Below are positions 18,763 to 28,069 of a stretch of 64,000 nucleotides of DNA, piece after piece. The notes beneath the pieces were generated by a model. That model searched no databases, was not told where the DNA came from, and was given only the letters and a program-made list of their open reading frames with translations. The stretch is from Planococcus halotolerans (GTDB lineage: Bacteria > Bacillota > Bacilli > Bacillales_A > Planococcaceae), in assembly GCF_003289955.1 (NCBI RefSeq), contig NZ_QLZR01000002.1, forward strand, positions 186,001 through 250,000. Direction: 5' to 3'. Within the stretch, counting starts at the first letter, position 1, and each line of letters begins with the position of its first letter. A program made the translations under genes and the position numbers.

Positions 18763-19347
18763 TTAATTTTTATTGATATAAGTAATGACTTCCGAACGTT
18801 TGATGGCATCTGTCTCAAGTATTCCTCGGGCTACTGCAGTTACAGTTGTAGCACCAGGTTTCTTGACACCGCGCATCGTCATACACATATGTTCAGCTTC
18901 AACCATTACAAATACACCATGGGGATTAAGGGTTTCCATCATTGAATCAGCGATAGTGGATGTAATGCGCTCCTGAAGCTGCGGACGCTTTGCTACAGTT
19001 TCCACTGCCCGAGCCAACTTGCTTAACCCTGTAACGACTCCATCCCGCGGGATGTATGCAATATGCGCTTTTCCAAAGAACGGCACCAAATGATGCTCGC
19101 ACATTGAATAAAACGGAATATCCTTTACCAGAACCAATTCTTCATGGCCTTCGTGGAATACGGTCTTGAAATATTCCTTGGGATCTTCTTTTAGGCCTGA
19201 AAATACTTCTGCATACATTTTTGCTACACGCTTTGGTGTATCAAGCAAGCCTTCACGTGAAATGTCTTCACCCACCGCTTCCAAAATCATCGAGACAGCC
19301 TTTTCAATTTTTTCAAGATCAACGTTTTGTAATTCCGTATCGGTCAC
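18763..19347 (-). CDS. folE: GTP cyclohydrolase I
   Basis: First enzyme of folate synthesis (GTP to dihydroneopterin triphosphate), called mtrA in B. subtilis. Zinc ligands are visible in [10 protein letters not shown] and in [11 protein letters not shown], and [10 protein letters not shown] is present. I chose the GTG at 19347, which lies 7 bases after AGGAGG and gives 194 residues. The open frame runs to 19410, but that extension lacks a ribosome site and matches nothing I know. Confidence 0.94.
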   Translation of the reverse strand: MTDTELQNVDLEKIEKAVSMILEAVGEDISREGLLDTPKRVAKMYAEVFSGLKEDPKEYFKTVFHEGHEELVLVKDIPFYSMCEHHLVPFFGKAHIAYIPRDGVVTGLSKLARAVETVAKRPQLQERITSTIADSMMETLNPHGVFVMVEAEHMCMTMRGVKKPGATTVTAVARGILETDAIKRSEVITYINKN

Positions 19348-19507
19348 AATGGTTCCTCCTGTAAAAGACGAATTCATATACATTCTATGTTGTATGTAAT
19401 TCCTATTCATCTAGATTAACTTTTTGGACATTTAAATATCATATCTAATTCCTGGATTTCAATTACCAGAAAATGGTGAAGGAACTGCGAAAGTTAACCC
19501 TGCAACC

Positions 19508-19534
19508 ATCTTAGCATAAGAATCTTAGCATAAT
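19508..19534. repeat. Short direct repeat upstream of folE
   Basis: ATCTTAGCATAA occurs twice in tandem (about 19508-19519 and 19522-19533), roughly 160 bases upstream of the folE start. It could be an operator or a remnant; nothing in the sequence decides. Confidence 0.4.
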
Positions 19535-19564
19535 AGCGGGTGTTTCGCAAAACTGGTGATTGAA

Positions 19565-20170
19565 AGAAAAGCGACAGCGCCCGTTAAGCTCTGAAAGGCA
19601 TAAGGCGAGCTAGCGAAGCGGCGGTCTTTGCCGCATAGCTAGATTGACTTATGACCCGAAGAGCTGGGCCGCTGGAGTCTGGACACTAAGAAATGCGACT
19701 GTGCCCGTTTAGCTCTGAAAGACATAAGACAGAATAGCGTAGTGGCCTCGGCCGCGCAGCTAGGCTGGCTTATGATCCGAAGAGCTGGGCCACAGGAGTC
19801 TGGACAGTAAGAAAAGCGGAAACGGCCGCTCAGCTCCGACAAGCAAGAGATGGAACAAATGTAATTTGGGACATCTCTTTGCGACGAAGCTAGCGCAGCG
19901 ATGCAGGAGCAGTAAGTTTTTCACGATTTGGCGAAGCGGCATCTTTCTAGCCGCACAGCCAAAGTGGCTTACGACTCGAGGAGTTGGCCGTTGGAGTCTG
20001 GACAATAGGAAATGCGACTGTGCCCGTTTAGCTCTGAAAGGCATAAGACAGAATAACGGAGCGGCGTTCTTTGCCGCAGAGCTAGGCTGGCTTATGATCC
20101 GAAGAGCTGGGCCACAGGAGTCTGGACACCAAGAAAAGCGGAAACGGCCGCTCAGCTCCGACAAGCGAAG
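19565..20170. repeat. Tandem array of five structured repeat units between hup and folE
   Basis: Units run about 19565-19689, 19690-19810, 19811-20008, 20009-20131 and a truncated one from 20132. Each begins GAAAAGCGAC or GAAATGCGAC and ends GGAGTCTGGACA. The two ends pair with each other, and the pairing bases change together: CAGCGCCC/GGGCCGCTG, CTGTGCCC/GGGCCACAG, AACGGCC/GGCCGTT. AGCTCT/AGAGCT and CATAAG/CTTATG extend the stem, and a GC-rich inner hairpin (for example GCGGC/GCCGC) closes it. The third unit contains the core-plus-hairpin element also seen at 15.3 and 48.2 kb. No credible gene lies here. Confidence 0.9.
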
Positions 20171-20180
20171 GATGAAAAAA

Positions 20181-20222
20181 GAATGGCCCCTGCGGAATCT
20201 GCATTCCGCCGGAGCCATTCTA
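20181..20222 (-). terminator. Terminator of hup
   Basis: A long stem (GAATGGC and GGCGGAAT arms around a GCAG loop) follows the hup stop. It sits at the end of the repeat array. Confidence 0.82.
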
Positions 20223-20238
20223 TGTACAGCACTGTAGC

Positions 20239-20511
20239 TTATTTCACTGCGTCTTTAAGCGCTTTACCTGGCTTAAATGCAGGGACTTTGCTAGCAGCGA
20301 TTTCGATTTCAGCACCAGTTTGTGGGTTGCGTCCTTTACGGGCTGCGCGTTCGCGTACCTCAAAGTTACCGAAACCGATCAACTGTACTTTATCACCTTT
20401 AGTTAATGCACCTTGAATTGCTTCAAAAGCTGCGTCTACTGCTTTAGCTGCATCTTTACGAGAAAGCTCAGCTGATTCAGCAACAGAGTTCACTAATTCT
20501 GTCTTGTTCAT
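20239..20511 (-). CDS. hup: HU-family DNA-binding protein
   Basis: Small histone-like nucleoid protein of 90 residues that bends and wraps DNA as a dimer. The beta-arm signature [21 protein letters not shown] is present, here read in adjoining parts, and the C-terminus [14 protein letters not shown] is typical. The ATG at 20511 lies 8 bases after AGGAGG; a GTG three codons upstream is inside the ribosome site. In B. subtilis spoIVA separates hbs from yphF. Here only about 175 bases lie between them. Confidence 0.96.
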   Translation of the reverse strand: MNKTELVNSVAESAELSRKDAAKAVDAAFEAIQGALTKGDKVQLIGFGNFEVRERAARKGRNPQTGAEIEIAASKVPAFKPGKALKDAVK

Positions 20512-20642
20512 GCTATTCACCTCCTCTCAAAGGGGATGTTTACCATCAATCCTGTAAAAAGAGTATCACAACGAAAAACGCATAGCAACCACTAATGCCG
20601 CGGTTTCAGCAGTTTCAGGCCAAATACTGGCAAAATATTCTA

Positions 20643-20670
20643 AAAAGAAGGGTTTTCTATCAAAAACCCC
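20643..20670 (-). terminator. Terminator after yphF
   Basis: On the minus strand GGGTTTT / AAAACCC with a TGATAG-type loop, then TTCTTTTT. Confidence 0.75.
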
Positions 20671-20686
20671 GTTAAAACAACATTCT

Positions 20687-21397
20687 TTATTCATTCAAAA
20701 AAATAGGTTCCCGGTTCTCATCAATAGTGTATGGAAGAGAATATGCAGGCACAACAGGGTTATCTTCATACAGTAGAAAACGTATATCCTGTCCTTCTTC
20801 CAATTCACCATCATATTCCTGCAGTGCAGAATACAAATCCATGGAATAATCGACATATACTTCTCCACGGCCAGTAACTACCAGCGGAAGGTTTCTTCCG
20901 CTGTATGGACTCGTGACAGTCGGTTCTTCATCGAATCCCATCGCTTCGTAATTGAATTTATAGACATTATCTGCAATGGTTTCCGAGATTGGAGCTTGTC
21001 CGCCATTTGCGCTTTTCCGGATATTAACAGAACGGATCGCTTCCGCAATGCGCAGATCCACTAATTTTACAGTCGGGTTTTCTTCAACATCCGTCAGGAC
21101 ATATTGAAAGATTCCTCCTGTTTCAAAGGCATTAGTAGGAACTTCTGCCATATAATCAGGAACGATTTTTGAAAAATCGATCGGATATTTGATGAATTGG
21201 TCCACATCCATATCACGGGTTTTAATCGGCAGTAATCCACCGCTCGCGTCCCGGTACTGGTTTACTGCATTCTGCACAGAAATCAATTGGTCTTCGTAAG
21301 GAATCTGATTTTCTGCAAGCTCACTTTCCGGAAACATACATGCACTCAATAGGAATGCAACGGAAAGAAGCAGTGTAAAAAGAAATGTTTTTTTCAT
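20687..21397 (-). CDS. yphF: YphF-like lipoprotein
   Basis: A 236-residue exported lipoprotein of unknown role. The N-terminus MKKTFLFTLLLSVAFLLSAC has a lipobox (LSAC) with the modified Cys at residue 20. The mature part is acidic and mixed alpha/beta, with repeated YR.ASGG and PYSGRNLPLV segments and no enzyme motif I recognise. The ATG at 21397 has GAGGTG upstream; the open frame extends to 21463 across the end of the next gene. Position and type match B. subtilis YphF. Confidence 0.82.
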   Translation of the reverse strand: MKKTFLFTLLLSVAFLLSACMFPESELAENQIPYEDQLISVQNAVNQYRDASGGLLPIKTRDMDVDQFIKYPIDFSKIVPDYMAEVPTNAFETGGIFQYVLTDVEENPTVKLVDLRIAEAIRSVNIRKSANGGQAPISETIADNVYKFNYEAMGFDEEPTVTSPYSGRNLPLVVTGRGEVYVDYSMDLYSALQEYDGELEEGQDIRFLLYEDNPVVPAYSLPYTIDENREPIFLNE

Positions 21398-21407
21398 ATT
21401 TTTCACC

Positions 21408-21611
21408 TCATGCGCCGCCGGTTGGTCCGCTGAATACCGTGAAAACCATGATGAAGAATCCAAGTATCAGCAGTATATATGCAACTAGGGCAAAAATAAA
21501 TTTAATGATGCCATTTTTTAATTTGTATCTGCTTAAGTAAATCAATCCCATTGAGATAATCAAAAAAGCAATACCGGCAAATGATACCCACATTTTGTCC
21601 AATGAACTCAT
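21408..21611 (-). CDS. yphE: DUF2768 small membrane protein YphE
   Basis: A 67-residue protein with two hydrophobic helices (about 9-27 and 37-58) and the SRYKLKNG turn between them, the layout of DUF2768/YphE. The start at 21611 follows GAGGCGG; the track-like extension to 21692 has no support. It precedes yphF by 10 bases. The function is unknown. Confidence 0.78.
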   Translation of the reverse strand: MSSLDKMWVSFAGIAFLIISMGLIYLSRYKLKNGIIKFIFALVAYILLILGFFIMVFTVFSGPTGGA

Positions 21612-21717
21612 AAACAGCCGCCTCTCGTTCAGTTTCAGTCCATAGTATAGCATAAGACAGGCCTTGTTGCCCGTAGAGAATTTGACGGTCACAAGACATT
21701 TTGCCGCTTTGTGGGCA

Positions 21718-21754
21718 AAAAAAGAAGTGACGCATTTGCGCCACTTCTTTTATC
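21718..21754 (-). terminator. Terminator of der-gpsA
   Basis: Minus strand AAAGAAGTGGCGCA-AA-TGCGTCACTTCTTT followed by T's: a 13-pair stem with one G-T pair right after the gpsA stop. Confidence 0.92.
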
Positions 21755-21760
21755 CGGATT

Positions 21761-22780
21761 TTAAAGCAAATCAATTAAATCTTCCATTTCATTTTTCTTC
21801 ATTCTGCCCATTAAATGCCCTGCCGCTTCATCGGTTGGAACATTTTCGAACAGCACACTGTAAAGAGCTTCGGTAATCGGCATTGGCACTTCATATCTTT
21901 TCGCCATTTGATGTGCAGCTTTTGTTGTGCGAATTCCTTCGACTACCATTCCCATTTCTGCCAGGACTTCCTCCAGGGATTTTCCTTTGCCGAGCATATT
22001 TCCTGCCCGCCAATTCCTTGAATGCTGGCTTGTACAAGTTACAATCAGATCTCCGACTCCAGTCAATCCGGAGAACGTTAACGGCGTTGCTCCCATTTTC
22101 ACTCCAAGACGAGCTATTTCTGCCAGTCCCCGAGTCATAATGGCTGCTTTGGCATTATCACCAAGACCAAGCCCGTCGGTGATGCCGACGGCCAGGGCGA
22201 TGATGTTTTTCAATGCTCCACCAATTTCCACTCCGATGACATCCGTATTCGTATAAACACGGAAATAATGGTTCATGAACATATCCTGTACCCGTTCAGC
22301 GGAATGTGTATTTTCACAAGCCGCTGTCACAGTTGTTGGATGCTCCAGAACCACTTCTTCGGCATGGCTTGGACCGGACAAGACAACCAGATCCTTGATC
22401 CATTTTTCTGGTATTTCTTCACGGATAAGTTCACTGACCCGTTTTTGGCTATCCGGTTCTATGCCTTTTGAAACATGGACAAACAGTGAAGGCTTGTCGA
22501 GTAAAGCTGCAATTTCTGCTGAAACATCGCGCATTGCTTTTGTCGGAACCGCCAGCACGTGAACATCAGCATGCCGGACAGCTTCTTCCATACTGCTTGT
22601 CGCTTTCAGGCTTTCAGGCAGCTTTATGCCTTTCAAATAACGTTCATTTGAATGCCGGTTAATTTCTTCTGCCTGTTCTGCGCGGTGTGACCATAGCAAA
22701 ATATCATGGCCGTTTTGTGCAAGAACATAACCGAGAGCAGTTCCCCAGCTCCCAGCTCCGTATACGGTAATTTTCTCCAT
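21761..22780 (-). CDS. gpsA: NAD(P)-dependent glycerol-3-phosphate dehydrogenase
   Basis: Makes sn-glycerol 3-phosphate for phospholipids. The 339 residues start with the Rossmann loop GAGSWGTALGYVLA. The catalytic lysine region is GALKNIIALAVGITDGLGLGDNAKAA, here read in two adjoining parts, and the substrate loop GLTGVGDLIVTC follows. It lies 24 bases after der and ends at a strong terminator. PlsC, encoded at 26483-27070, acts downstream in the same pathway. Confidence 0.96.
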   Translation of the reverse strand: MEKITVYGAGSWGTALGYVLAQNGHDILLWSHRAEQAEEINRHSNERYLKGIKLPESLKATSSMEEAVRHADVHVLAVPTKAMRDVSAEIAALLDKPSLFVHVSKGIEPDSQKRVSELIREEIPEKWIKDLVVLSGPSHAEEVVLEHPTTVTAACENTHSAERVQDMFMNHYFRVYTNTDVIGVEIGGALKNIIALAVGITDGLGLGDNAKAAIMTRGLAEIARLGVKMGATPLTFSGLTGVGDLIVTCTSQHSRNWRAGNMLGKGKSLEEVLAEMGMVVEGIRTTKAAHQMAKRYEVPMPITEALYSVLFENVPTDEAAGHLMGRMKKNEMEDLIDLL

Positions 22781-22804
22781 ATCTAACTAACCACCTTTAT
22801 CCTA

Positions 22805-24115
22805 TTAAGTGCGGGCACGGGTAATAAGACGGAGGGGTGTACCTTCGAAATCGAAACTTTCCCGTATCCTGTTCTGAAGAAATCTAATATAACTGAAATG
22901 CATCAACTCCGGCTCATTGACAAAAACGACAAAAGTAGGCGGCTGGACTGCCACTTGTGTCACGTAATACAAACGCAATCTTTGCCCTTTATCTGATGGC
23001 GCCGGATTCATCGCCACTGCATCAGCAATAACTTCGTTCAGAATGCTTGATTGAATGCGGCGTGAATGGTTTTCATTCACTTTATTGATGGTTTCGAGAA
23101 TGCTGTGCACACGCTTGCCGCTTATAGCTGATACAAACATAATTGGCGCATAATCAAGGAAAAGGAAATGTTCCCGGATTTTCCGTGTCATGACATTCAT
23201 CGTTTTTTCGTCTTTTTCAATGGCATCCCATTTGTTCACAACTATGATTACAGCTTTCCCTGCTTCGTGGGCATACCCTGCAATCTTTTTATCCTGTTCC
23301 TGAATACCTTCTTCAGCATTCAGAACCACCAGAACAACATCTGATCGTTCAATGGCACGCAAAGCACGGAGTACACTGTATTTTTCAGTAGTCTCATATA
23401 CCTTGCCTTTTTTGCGCATACCTGCTGTATCAATGATTACATAGGGTTGGTCTTCATATTCATATTGAGTATCCACAGCATCTCTCGTTGTACCTGCCAC
23501 TTCACTGACAATTACACGCTCTTCCCCAAGGAAAGAATTGACCAGAGATGATTTACCGACATTCGGACGTCCGATTAATGAAAACTTAATAACGTCATCA
23601 GGATAATCTCCTTCATCTTCTTTCGGGAAATGCTTGGCGACTTCATCCAATAAATCTCCAAGACCAAGACCGTGAGAGCCTGAAATTGCGTAAGGCTCTC
23701 CCATACCCAATGTATAGAAATCATATATCATCGTTTTCATATCAGGGTTATCGATTTTATTAACTGCCAAAATGACAGGTTTTTTCGCCCGGAAAAGAAT
23801 TTTTGCAACTTGCTCGTCCTGAACAGTTACTCCGTCCCTGCCGTTGACAAGGAAAATGATGACGTCAGCTTCGTCCATGGCAATCTCTGCCTGCTGTCGA
23901 ATTTGTTCCAGAAACGGTTCGTCCCTCAGGTCGATTCCGCCTGTATCGATTATATTGAATTCATGTGTCAGCCAATCTGCAGAACTGTAAATACGATCAC
24001 GCGTCACTCCTGGAATATCTTCCACGATTGAAACACGTTCTCCCACTATACGATTAAAAATCGTAGACTTACCTACGTTCGGCCGGCCGACTATTGCTAC
24101 TACCGGTTTTGACAT
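22805..24115 (-). CDS. der: Ribosome biogenesis GTPase Der (EngA)
   Basis: A 436-residue GTPase needed for 50S ribosome assembly. Two Era-like G domains are visible. The first has [13 protein letters not shown] and NKID; the second has [14 protein letters not shown] and NKWD. A C-terminal KH-like domain starts near residue 350. All switch motifs are intact. It is followed by gpsA. Confidence 0.97.
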   Translation of the reverse strand: MSKPVVAIVGRPNVGKSTIFNRIVGERVSIVEDIPGVTRDRIYSSADWLTHEFNIIDTGGIDLRDEPFLEQIRQQAEIAMDEADVIIFLVNGRDGVTVQDEQVAKILFRAKKPVILAVNKIDNPDMKTMIYDFYTLGMGEPYAISGSHGLGLGDLLDEVAKHFPKEDEGDYPDDVIKFSLIGRPNVGKSSLVNSFLGEERVIVSEVAGTTRDAVDTQYEYEDQPYVIIDTAGMRKKGKVYETTEKYSVLRALRAIERSDVVLVVLNAEEGIQEQDKKIAGYAHEAGKAVIIVVNKWDAIEKDEKTMNVMTRKIREHFLFLDYAPIMFVSAISGKRVHSILETINKVNENHSRRIQSSILNEVIADAVAMNPAPSDKGQRLRLYYVTQVAVQPPTFVVFVNEPELMHFSYIRFLQNRIRESFDFEGTPLRLITRART

Positions 24116-24157
24116 AATAATTTCATCCTTCCACTTCTAATATACCTATTATACACG

Positions 24158-24195
24158 AAAAAGAGGATGGCATCCTGTAAATGTCCATCCTCTCT
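24158..24195 (-). terminator. Terminator of ypfD-fni
   Basis: AGAGGATGG / CCATCCTCT stem with a 12-base loop and a T run on the minus strand, downstream of fni. Confidence 0.85.
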
Positions 24196-24208
24196 GAAGG
24201 TGCAATAT

Positions 24209-25264
24209 TCAGTTTTTCACAGGATGGGCAAAAGCAGCCGGATCAAAGCCCCGGGCAAGAAGGTAATTTGCTAAATTCCCCGTAATGATAGCCGGGCAAT
24301 CCTGAATACCCCTAATTGTACTCGCCCCAAGTGCCGTCATCATCATTGCAAGATCCTCATGCAATTCAAAGACGCTTTCAATCAGCTTCGATTCGCCTTC
24401 ATCAACTGCCAGTTTCAAAAACGATCCTGCAAGACCGGCTGCATCTGCTCCAAGCAAAAATGACTTGATTATATCCTGGGCATTTTTGATGCCGCCTGAA
24501 GCCAAAACGGTCCCATCGAACGCTTTTTTGACTTCAATAATGGCAGCGGCGGTCGGAATGCCCCAGTCCTGGAAATAATCCAGCTTTTTCGCACGGCGCT
24601 CATTTTCAATTTTAGCGAAATTTGTGCCGCCGTAGCCGCTCACATCTATAGCTGCTACCTTTGTGCCAGCCAATTTCATGGCTGTTTCATATGAGATGCC
24701 GAATCCCGTTTCCTTAACAATCACAGGTACATGGAGAGATTCGGATATATGCTGAATTCTTTCCAAAGCCCCTTTAAAGTCACGGTCACCTTCCGGCATC
24801 GTCAGCTCCTGTACCACGTTCAAATGAATTTGCAGGGCATCTGCTTCAATAATCTCCACGGCTTCCTTAGCCTGTTCAAGGCTTGCTTCGCTTCCGAGAT
24901 TCGAGAATATGATGCCGTCCGGGTTCTCTTTTCGAACCACTTTGAATGACGCTCTTTCAGAAGGATCCTTAATGGCTGACATCTGTGATCCCACTGCCAT
25001 GGCCATTCCGGTTTCTTTTGCCGCACGGGCAAGCATTCCATTCAGTTTTTCTGTCTGATCTCCGCCGCCGCCTGTCATAGCATTAATAAAAACAGGTGAT
25101 TTTAAGTTCAAATCACCTGTTTTAGGACGCAAATCGATATCCCCTACTCCAAGACCAGGCAATGCCTGATGCACAAAACGAATGTCCTCAAACATTGTTC
25201 CGGCTCCCTGGCCGGTAGTCAAAGCATAATTGATATGATCCATCTTACGCTGTGCTCTCGACAT
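24209..25264 (-). CDS. fni: Isopentenyl-diphosphate delta-isomerase, type 2 (FMN)
   Basis: Interconverts IPP and DMAPP, supplying prenyl chains for menaquinone and other isoprenoids. The 351 residues form a TIM barrel with the FMN/NADPH blocks RAQRKMDHI, VFINAMTGG, VGSQMSAI, VKETGFGIS and the phosphate-binding VLASGGIK. A conserved QLHLNxxQE-type site appears as LQIHLNVVQE. Its ATG directly abuts the ypfD stop, so the two are one operon. Confidence 0.95.
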   Translation of the reverse strand: MSRAQRKMDHINYALTTGQGAGTMFEDIRFVHQALPGLGVGDIDLRPKTGDLNLKSPVFINAMTGGGGDQTEKLNGMLARAAKETGMAMAVGSQMSAIKDPSERASFKVVRKENPDGIIFSNLGSEASLEQAKEAVEIIEADALQIHLNVVQELTMPEGDRDFKGALERIQHISESLHVPVIVKETGFGISYETAMKLAGTKVAAIDVSGYGGTNFAKIENERRAKKLDYFQDWGIPTAAAIIEVKKAFDGTVLASGGIKNAQDIIKSFLLGADAAGLAGSFLKLAVDEGESKLIESVFELHEDLAMMMTALGASTIRGIQDCPAIITGNLANYLLARGFDPAAFAHPVKN

Positions 25265-26410
25265 TTACTCGGATTTGAATCCTTTCAATTTATCGCCGAT
25301 GACATCACTGATGGAGAAGCCGCTGGATTCTTCCGGCATATCGTAATCAGAAAAATCCTGTTCGCTTTCTTTTTCCTGAAGTTCTTTGATGCTCAATGAC
25401 AGGCGTTTATCTTCTTTATTCACATCAAGAACTTTCACTTGAACTTCGTCACCTTCACTGATCACTTCATTAGGTGTCGCAATGTGTTTATGGGCAATCT
25501 GTGAAATGTGCACAAGACCTTCTACCCCTGGCAGCACTTCAACAAACGCACCATAACTTACAAGGCGTTTCACTTTTCCGGTATGAACAGATCCTTTAGG
25601 TGCTTTTTCTTCAATAGAATCCCAAGGCCCAGGCAAAGTATCTTTGATGGAAAGTGAAATGCGTTCAGCGTCACGGTCTACTGAAAGGACTTTGACTTTT
25701 ACTTCCTGCCCTTCTGTCACTGCATCCGACACTTGATCGATATGCTCATGGGAAAGCTGGGAAATATGGACAAGGCCGTCCACTCCACCGATATCAACAA
25801 ACGCACCGAAAGAGGCTATTCGCTGTACTTTTCCTTCAATGACATCGCCAGGATGGATATTTTCCATCACTTCCACTTTGTGTGATTCTTTTTCTTTCTC
25901 AACCACTGCACGGTGAGAGAGAATCAGACGATTATTTTCTTTTTCCATTTCAACTATTTTAAAAGTCATTACTCTGCCTTTATAATCTTCGAATGATTCC
26001 ACAAAATAATCTTCCACCAGCGAAGCCGGAACAAATCCGCGGACTCCAAGGTCAACCACAAGGCCGCCTTTCACCACATCTTTTACTTCCGCTTCGATAA
26101 TTTCACCGGAATTGAATTTTTCTTCTAATTTATCCCATGCTTGTTCGGCATCCACTTTTCGTTTGGATAAAACAAAGTTCTCGTCTTCCACCTTGGTAAT
26201 CACCAGATCAAGTATATCCCCAACTTGAACTGAATCTGATGCTTTTTCAATATGGAGGCTTGATAACTCACTGATTGGAATAACCCCATCAAATGGAGCA
26301 CCTTCGATTGTAACTGTTACTGCTTTCTCTTCGATTTTAGCAACTGTACCTTTTACGTGATCTCCAATTTGTAACTCACTGTTTTCCATCATGTTCATTT
26401 CCTCAGACAT
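25265..26410 (-). CDS. ypfD: S1-domain RNA-binding protein (RpsA/YpfD type)
   Basis: A 381-residue protein with four S1 OB-fold domains (about 15-85, 101-167, 188-256, 273-342). Conserved G-x-V-x-x-I-x-x-F/Y-G-A-F-V and [12 protein letters not shown] patterns are clear in domains 3 and 4. In low-GC Gram-positives this shorter protein takes the place of ribosomal protein S1, though its ribosome link is weaker than in E. coli. The acidic tail after residue 345 is unstructured in appearance. It lies between plsC and fni. Confidence 0.93.
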   Translation of the reverse strand: MSEEMNMMENSELQIGDHVKGTVAKIEEKAVTVTIEGAPFDGVIPISELSSLHIEKASDSVQVGDILDLVITKVEDENFVLSKRKVDAEQAWDKLEEKFNSGEIIEAEVKDVVKGGLVVDLGVRGFVPASLVEDYFVESFEDYKGRVMTFKIVEMEKENNRLILSHRAVVEKEKESHKVEVMENIHPGDVIEGKVQRIASFGAFVDIGGVDGLVHISQLSHEHIDQVSDAVTEGQEVKVKVLSVDRDAERISLSIKDTLPGPWDSIEEKAPKGSVHTGKVKRLVSYGAFVEVLPGVEGLVHISQIAHKHIATPNEVISEGDEVQVKVLDVNKEDKRLSLSIKELQEKESEQDFSDYDMPEESSGFSISDVIGDKLKGFKSE

Positions 26411-26482
26411 AAGTAGCCCTCCTTCACAAACTATCCAACTTCTATTTTATTCGAATTCTCTAATAAAAACAAAAATTATCCC

Positions 26483-27070
26483 TTATTTTTCCGAGTTTTC
26501 GTCAAGAAGCTTCTGGATGCTCGCCATGATCACTGCTGTCACTTCTTCTACAGAGGCTTTGCGTTCACGGTATGGCTCCATAAGAACAGGCTCACCATAG
26601 ACCACTTTCACTTTGCGAAAAGGTTTATATGGTCCGATTATCGCGCAAGGCATCACGTCTGCATTGCCCCTTAGAGCGAAAAACCCTGCACCGCTCAATC
26701 CTTTTTTCAAGACTCCATCGGTAGATCGTGTCCCTTCAGGAAACAATCCGACTACTTCGCCATTTTTCAATAGTTTTAACGCACTGCGCAAAGCTTCCCT
26801 GTCGCTCATCCCGCGTTTCACTGGAAATGCATTGACCTGAGGAAGGATACGCCCGAGAACCGGCACTTTAAATAACTCTTCCTTCGCCATGAAATGGACA
26901 GTGCGGGGGGATGTCATTCCGACAACTGGCGGATCCAGGGCATGAATATGGTTAGCGCACAGTAAAATGCCTCCTTGATCCGGAAATTTCTCTGTGCCCG
27001 TCACTTCAAAACGATAAAGTGGGGTTAAAGCGGTTTTGACCAATGCTTTGCCGAATGTATATAAATTCAC
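26483..27070 (-). CDS. plsC: 1-acyl-sn-glycerol-3-phosphate acyltransferase
   Basis: Acylates lysophosphatidic acid to phosphatidic acid at the membrane. The 195 residues have the catalytic NHIHALD (N-H-x4-D), FPVKRG, FPEGTRS and the VMPCAIIGPY block. The start is GTG at 27070, one base after the cmk stop, so the two are coupled. Confidence 0.94.
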   Translation of the reverse strand: MNLYTFGKALVKTALTPLYRFEVTGTEKFPDQGGILLCANHIHALDPPVVGMTSPRTVHFMAKEELFKVPVLGRILPQVNAFPVKRGMSDREALRSALKLLKNGEVVGLFPEGTRSTDGVLKKGLSGAGFFALRGNADVMPCAIIGPYKPFRKVKVVYGEPVLMEPYRERKASVEEVTAVIMASIQKLLDENSEK

Positions 27071-27071
27071 A

Positions 27072-27743
27072 TCAATTCAACCTTTCTTCCGCTAATTTTA
27101 AAATCTCGGATGCAGCTTCATCAATTGTTAATTTCGTTGTATCAAGATATAACGCATCCTGAGCCTGGCGAAGCGGGGAAACTTCCCGTTCACTGTCCAT
27201 CTTGTCCCGTGCCGCAATTTCCTTTTGAAGATCATCAAGAGGTGTATCGATCCCTCTTTTTTTATTTTCCTCATATCGGCGGCTGGCGCGTTCTTCAACG
27301 GTTGCAGACATGAAAACTTTAAGTTCGGCATTCGGCAATACCTGTGTGCCGATGTCTCGCCCATCCATTACTACACCTCTGCCGGAAGCCAGAATTTGCT
27401 GTAACTTCACCATTTGTTTCCGCACGGATTCATGGGATGCCATTTGGGAGACGGAATTCGTTACATTCTGTGACCGGATATCTTCAGTAACATCTTTACC
27501 GTCCAAAAAGACCAACTGCCCATCTTCGGAAGGTTGCAGGTCAATCCGAGTATCAGTCAGCAAGCGGCCTGCCTCTTCTCCATCTTTTAAATTAATGCCT
27601 TCTCTGATAGCTTTTAAAGTAATTGCCCGATACATTGCACCTGTATCGATATAAACATAACCTAATTTTTCTGCTACTATTTTCGCAATTGTGCTCTTGC
27701 CTGCAGCAGCAGGACCATCGAGCGCTATTTGAATGGATTTCGT
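27072..27743 (-). CDS. cmk: Cytidylate kinase
   Basis: Phosphorylates CMP and dCMP. The 223 residues show the Walker A loop ALDGPAAAGKST, YIDTGAMYRA, MDGRDIGTQVLP and the arginine-rich lid RASRRYEENK. I place the start at the TTG at 27743, 6-8 bases after GAGGTGAC; the frame extends ten codons more to another TTG. Upstream, where B. subtilis has ypfB, ypfA, ypeB and sleB, there are only repeats before prsW. Confidence 0.95.
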   Translation of the reverse strand, partial: TKSIQIALDGPAAAGKSTIAKIVAEKLGYVYIDTGAMYRAITLKAIREGINLKDGEEAGRLLTDTRIDLQPSEDGQLVFLDGKDVTEDIRSQNVTNSVSQMASHESVRKQMVKLQQILASGRGVVMDGRDIGTQVLPNAELKVFMSATVEERASRRYEENKKRGIDTPLDDLQKEIAARDKMDSEREVSPLRQAQDALYLDTTKLTIDEAASEILKLAEERLN

Positions 27744-27787
27744 CAAAAAAGTCACCTCATCGTATGTATTCAAGTTATTTTAACACA

Positions 27788-28015
27788 AGAAAAGCGACAG
27801 CGCCCGCTTAGCTCTGAAAGGCATAAGACAGAACAGCGAAGTGGCGATTAGTCACGCAGCTGGGCTGGCTTATGACCCGAAGAGCTGGGCCGCTGGAGTC
27901 TGGACAATAGAAAAGCGACAGTGCCCGTTCAGTTCCGACAAGCGCTGGAGGGTTTGATCGGCATGGCGGTTTTTGCCATGAAGGTCAAACCCGAAGTGCC
28001 CGCTGACAAAGACGT
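27788..28015. repeat. Two structured repeat units between cmk and prsW
   Basis: The first unit (27788-27909) is complete. GACAGCGCCCGC at one end pairs with GGGCCGCTG at the other, AGCTCT with AGAGCT and CATAAG with CTTATG, and it ends GGAGTCTGGACA. The second (27910 to about 28015) starts the same way but continues with a different inner hairpin (GGGTTTGA...CATGGC / GCCATG...TCAAACCC). It is the same family as 19565-20170 and 48155-48397. No credible gene lies here. Confidence 0.85.
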
Positions 28016-28028
28016 TTTCACTGCACAG

Positions 28029-28052
28029 AAAAAGCCTGGAACCTCCAGGCTT
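28029..28052 (-). terminator. Terminator of prsW
   Basis: AAGCCTGGA-GGT-TCCAGGCTT stem followed by TTT on the minus strand. Confidence 0.88.
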
Positions 28053-28069
28053 AAAGTTAATCCGGGGAT

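Noticed and set aside
19565..20170. Could the tandem units be a CRISPR array?
   Set aside because: Unit length varies (about 120 to 200 bases), the whole unit is similar rather than a short repeat with unique spacers, and no cas gene is present.
19565..20170. Could the repeats be remains of an insertion sequence?
   Set aside because: No transposase fragment, no clear terminal inverted repeat with target duplication. A small non-autonomous element remains possible but is not shown.
19639..20237. Open frames of 67, 123 and 152 codons inside the repeat array on both strands
   Set aside because: They follow the repeat units, share no homology I recognise, have no ribosome sites, and their reading frames are a by-product of GC-rich hairpins.
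24158..24195. Considered as a riboswitch or leader for der
   Set aside because: It lies upstream of der but is a simple hairpin with a T run right after fni; a terminator explains it.
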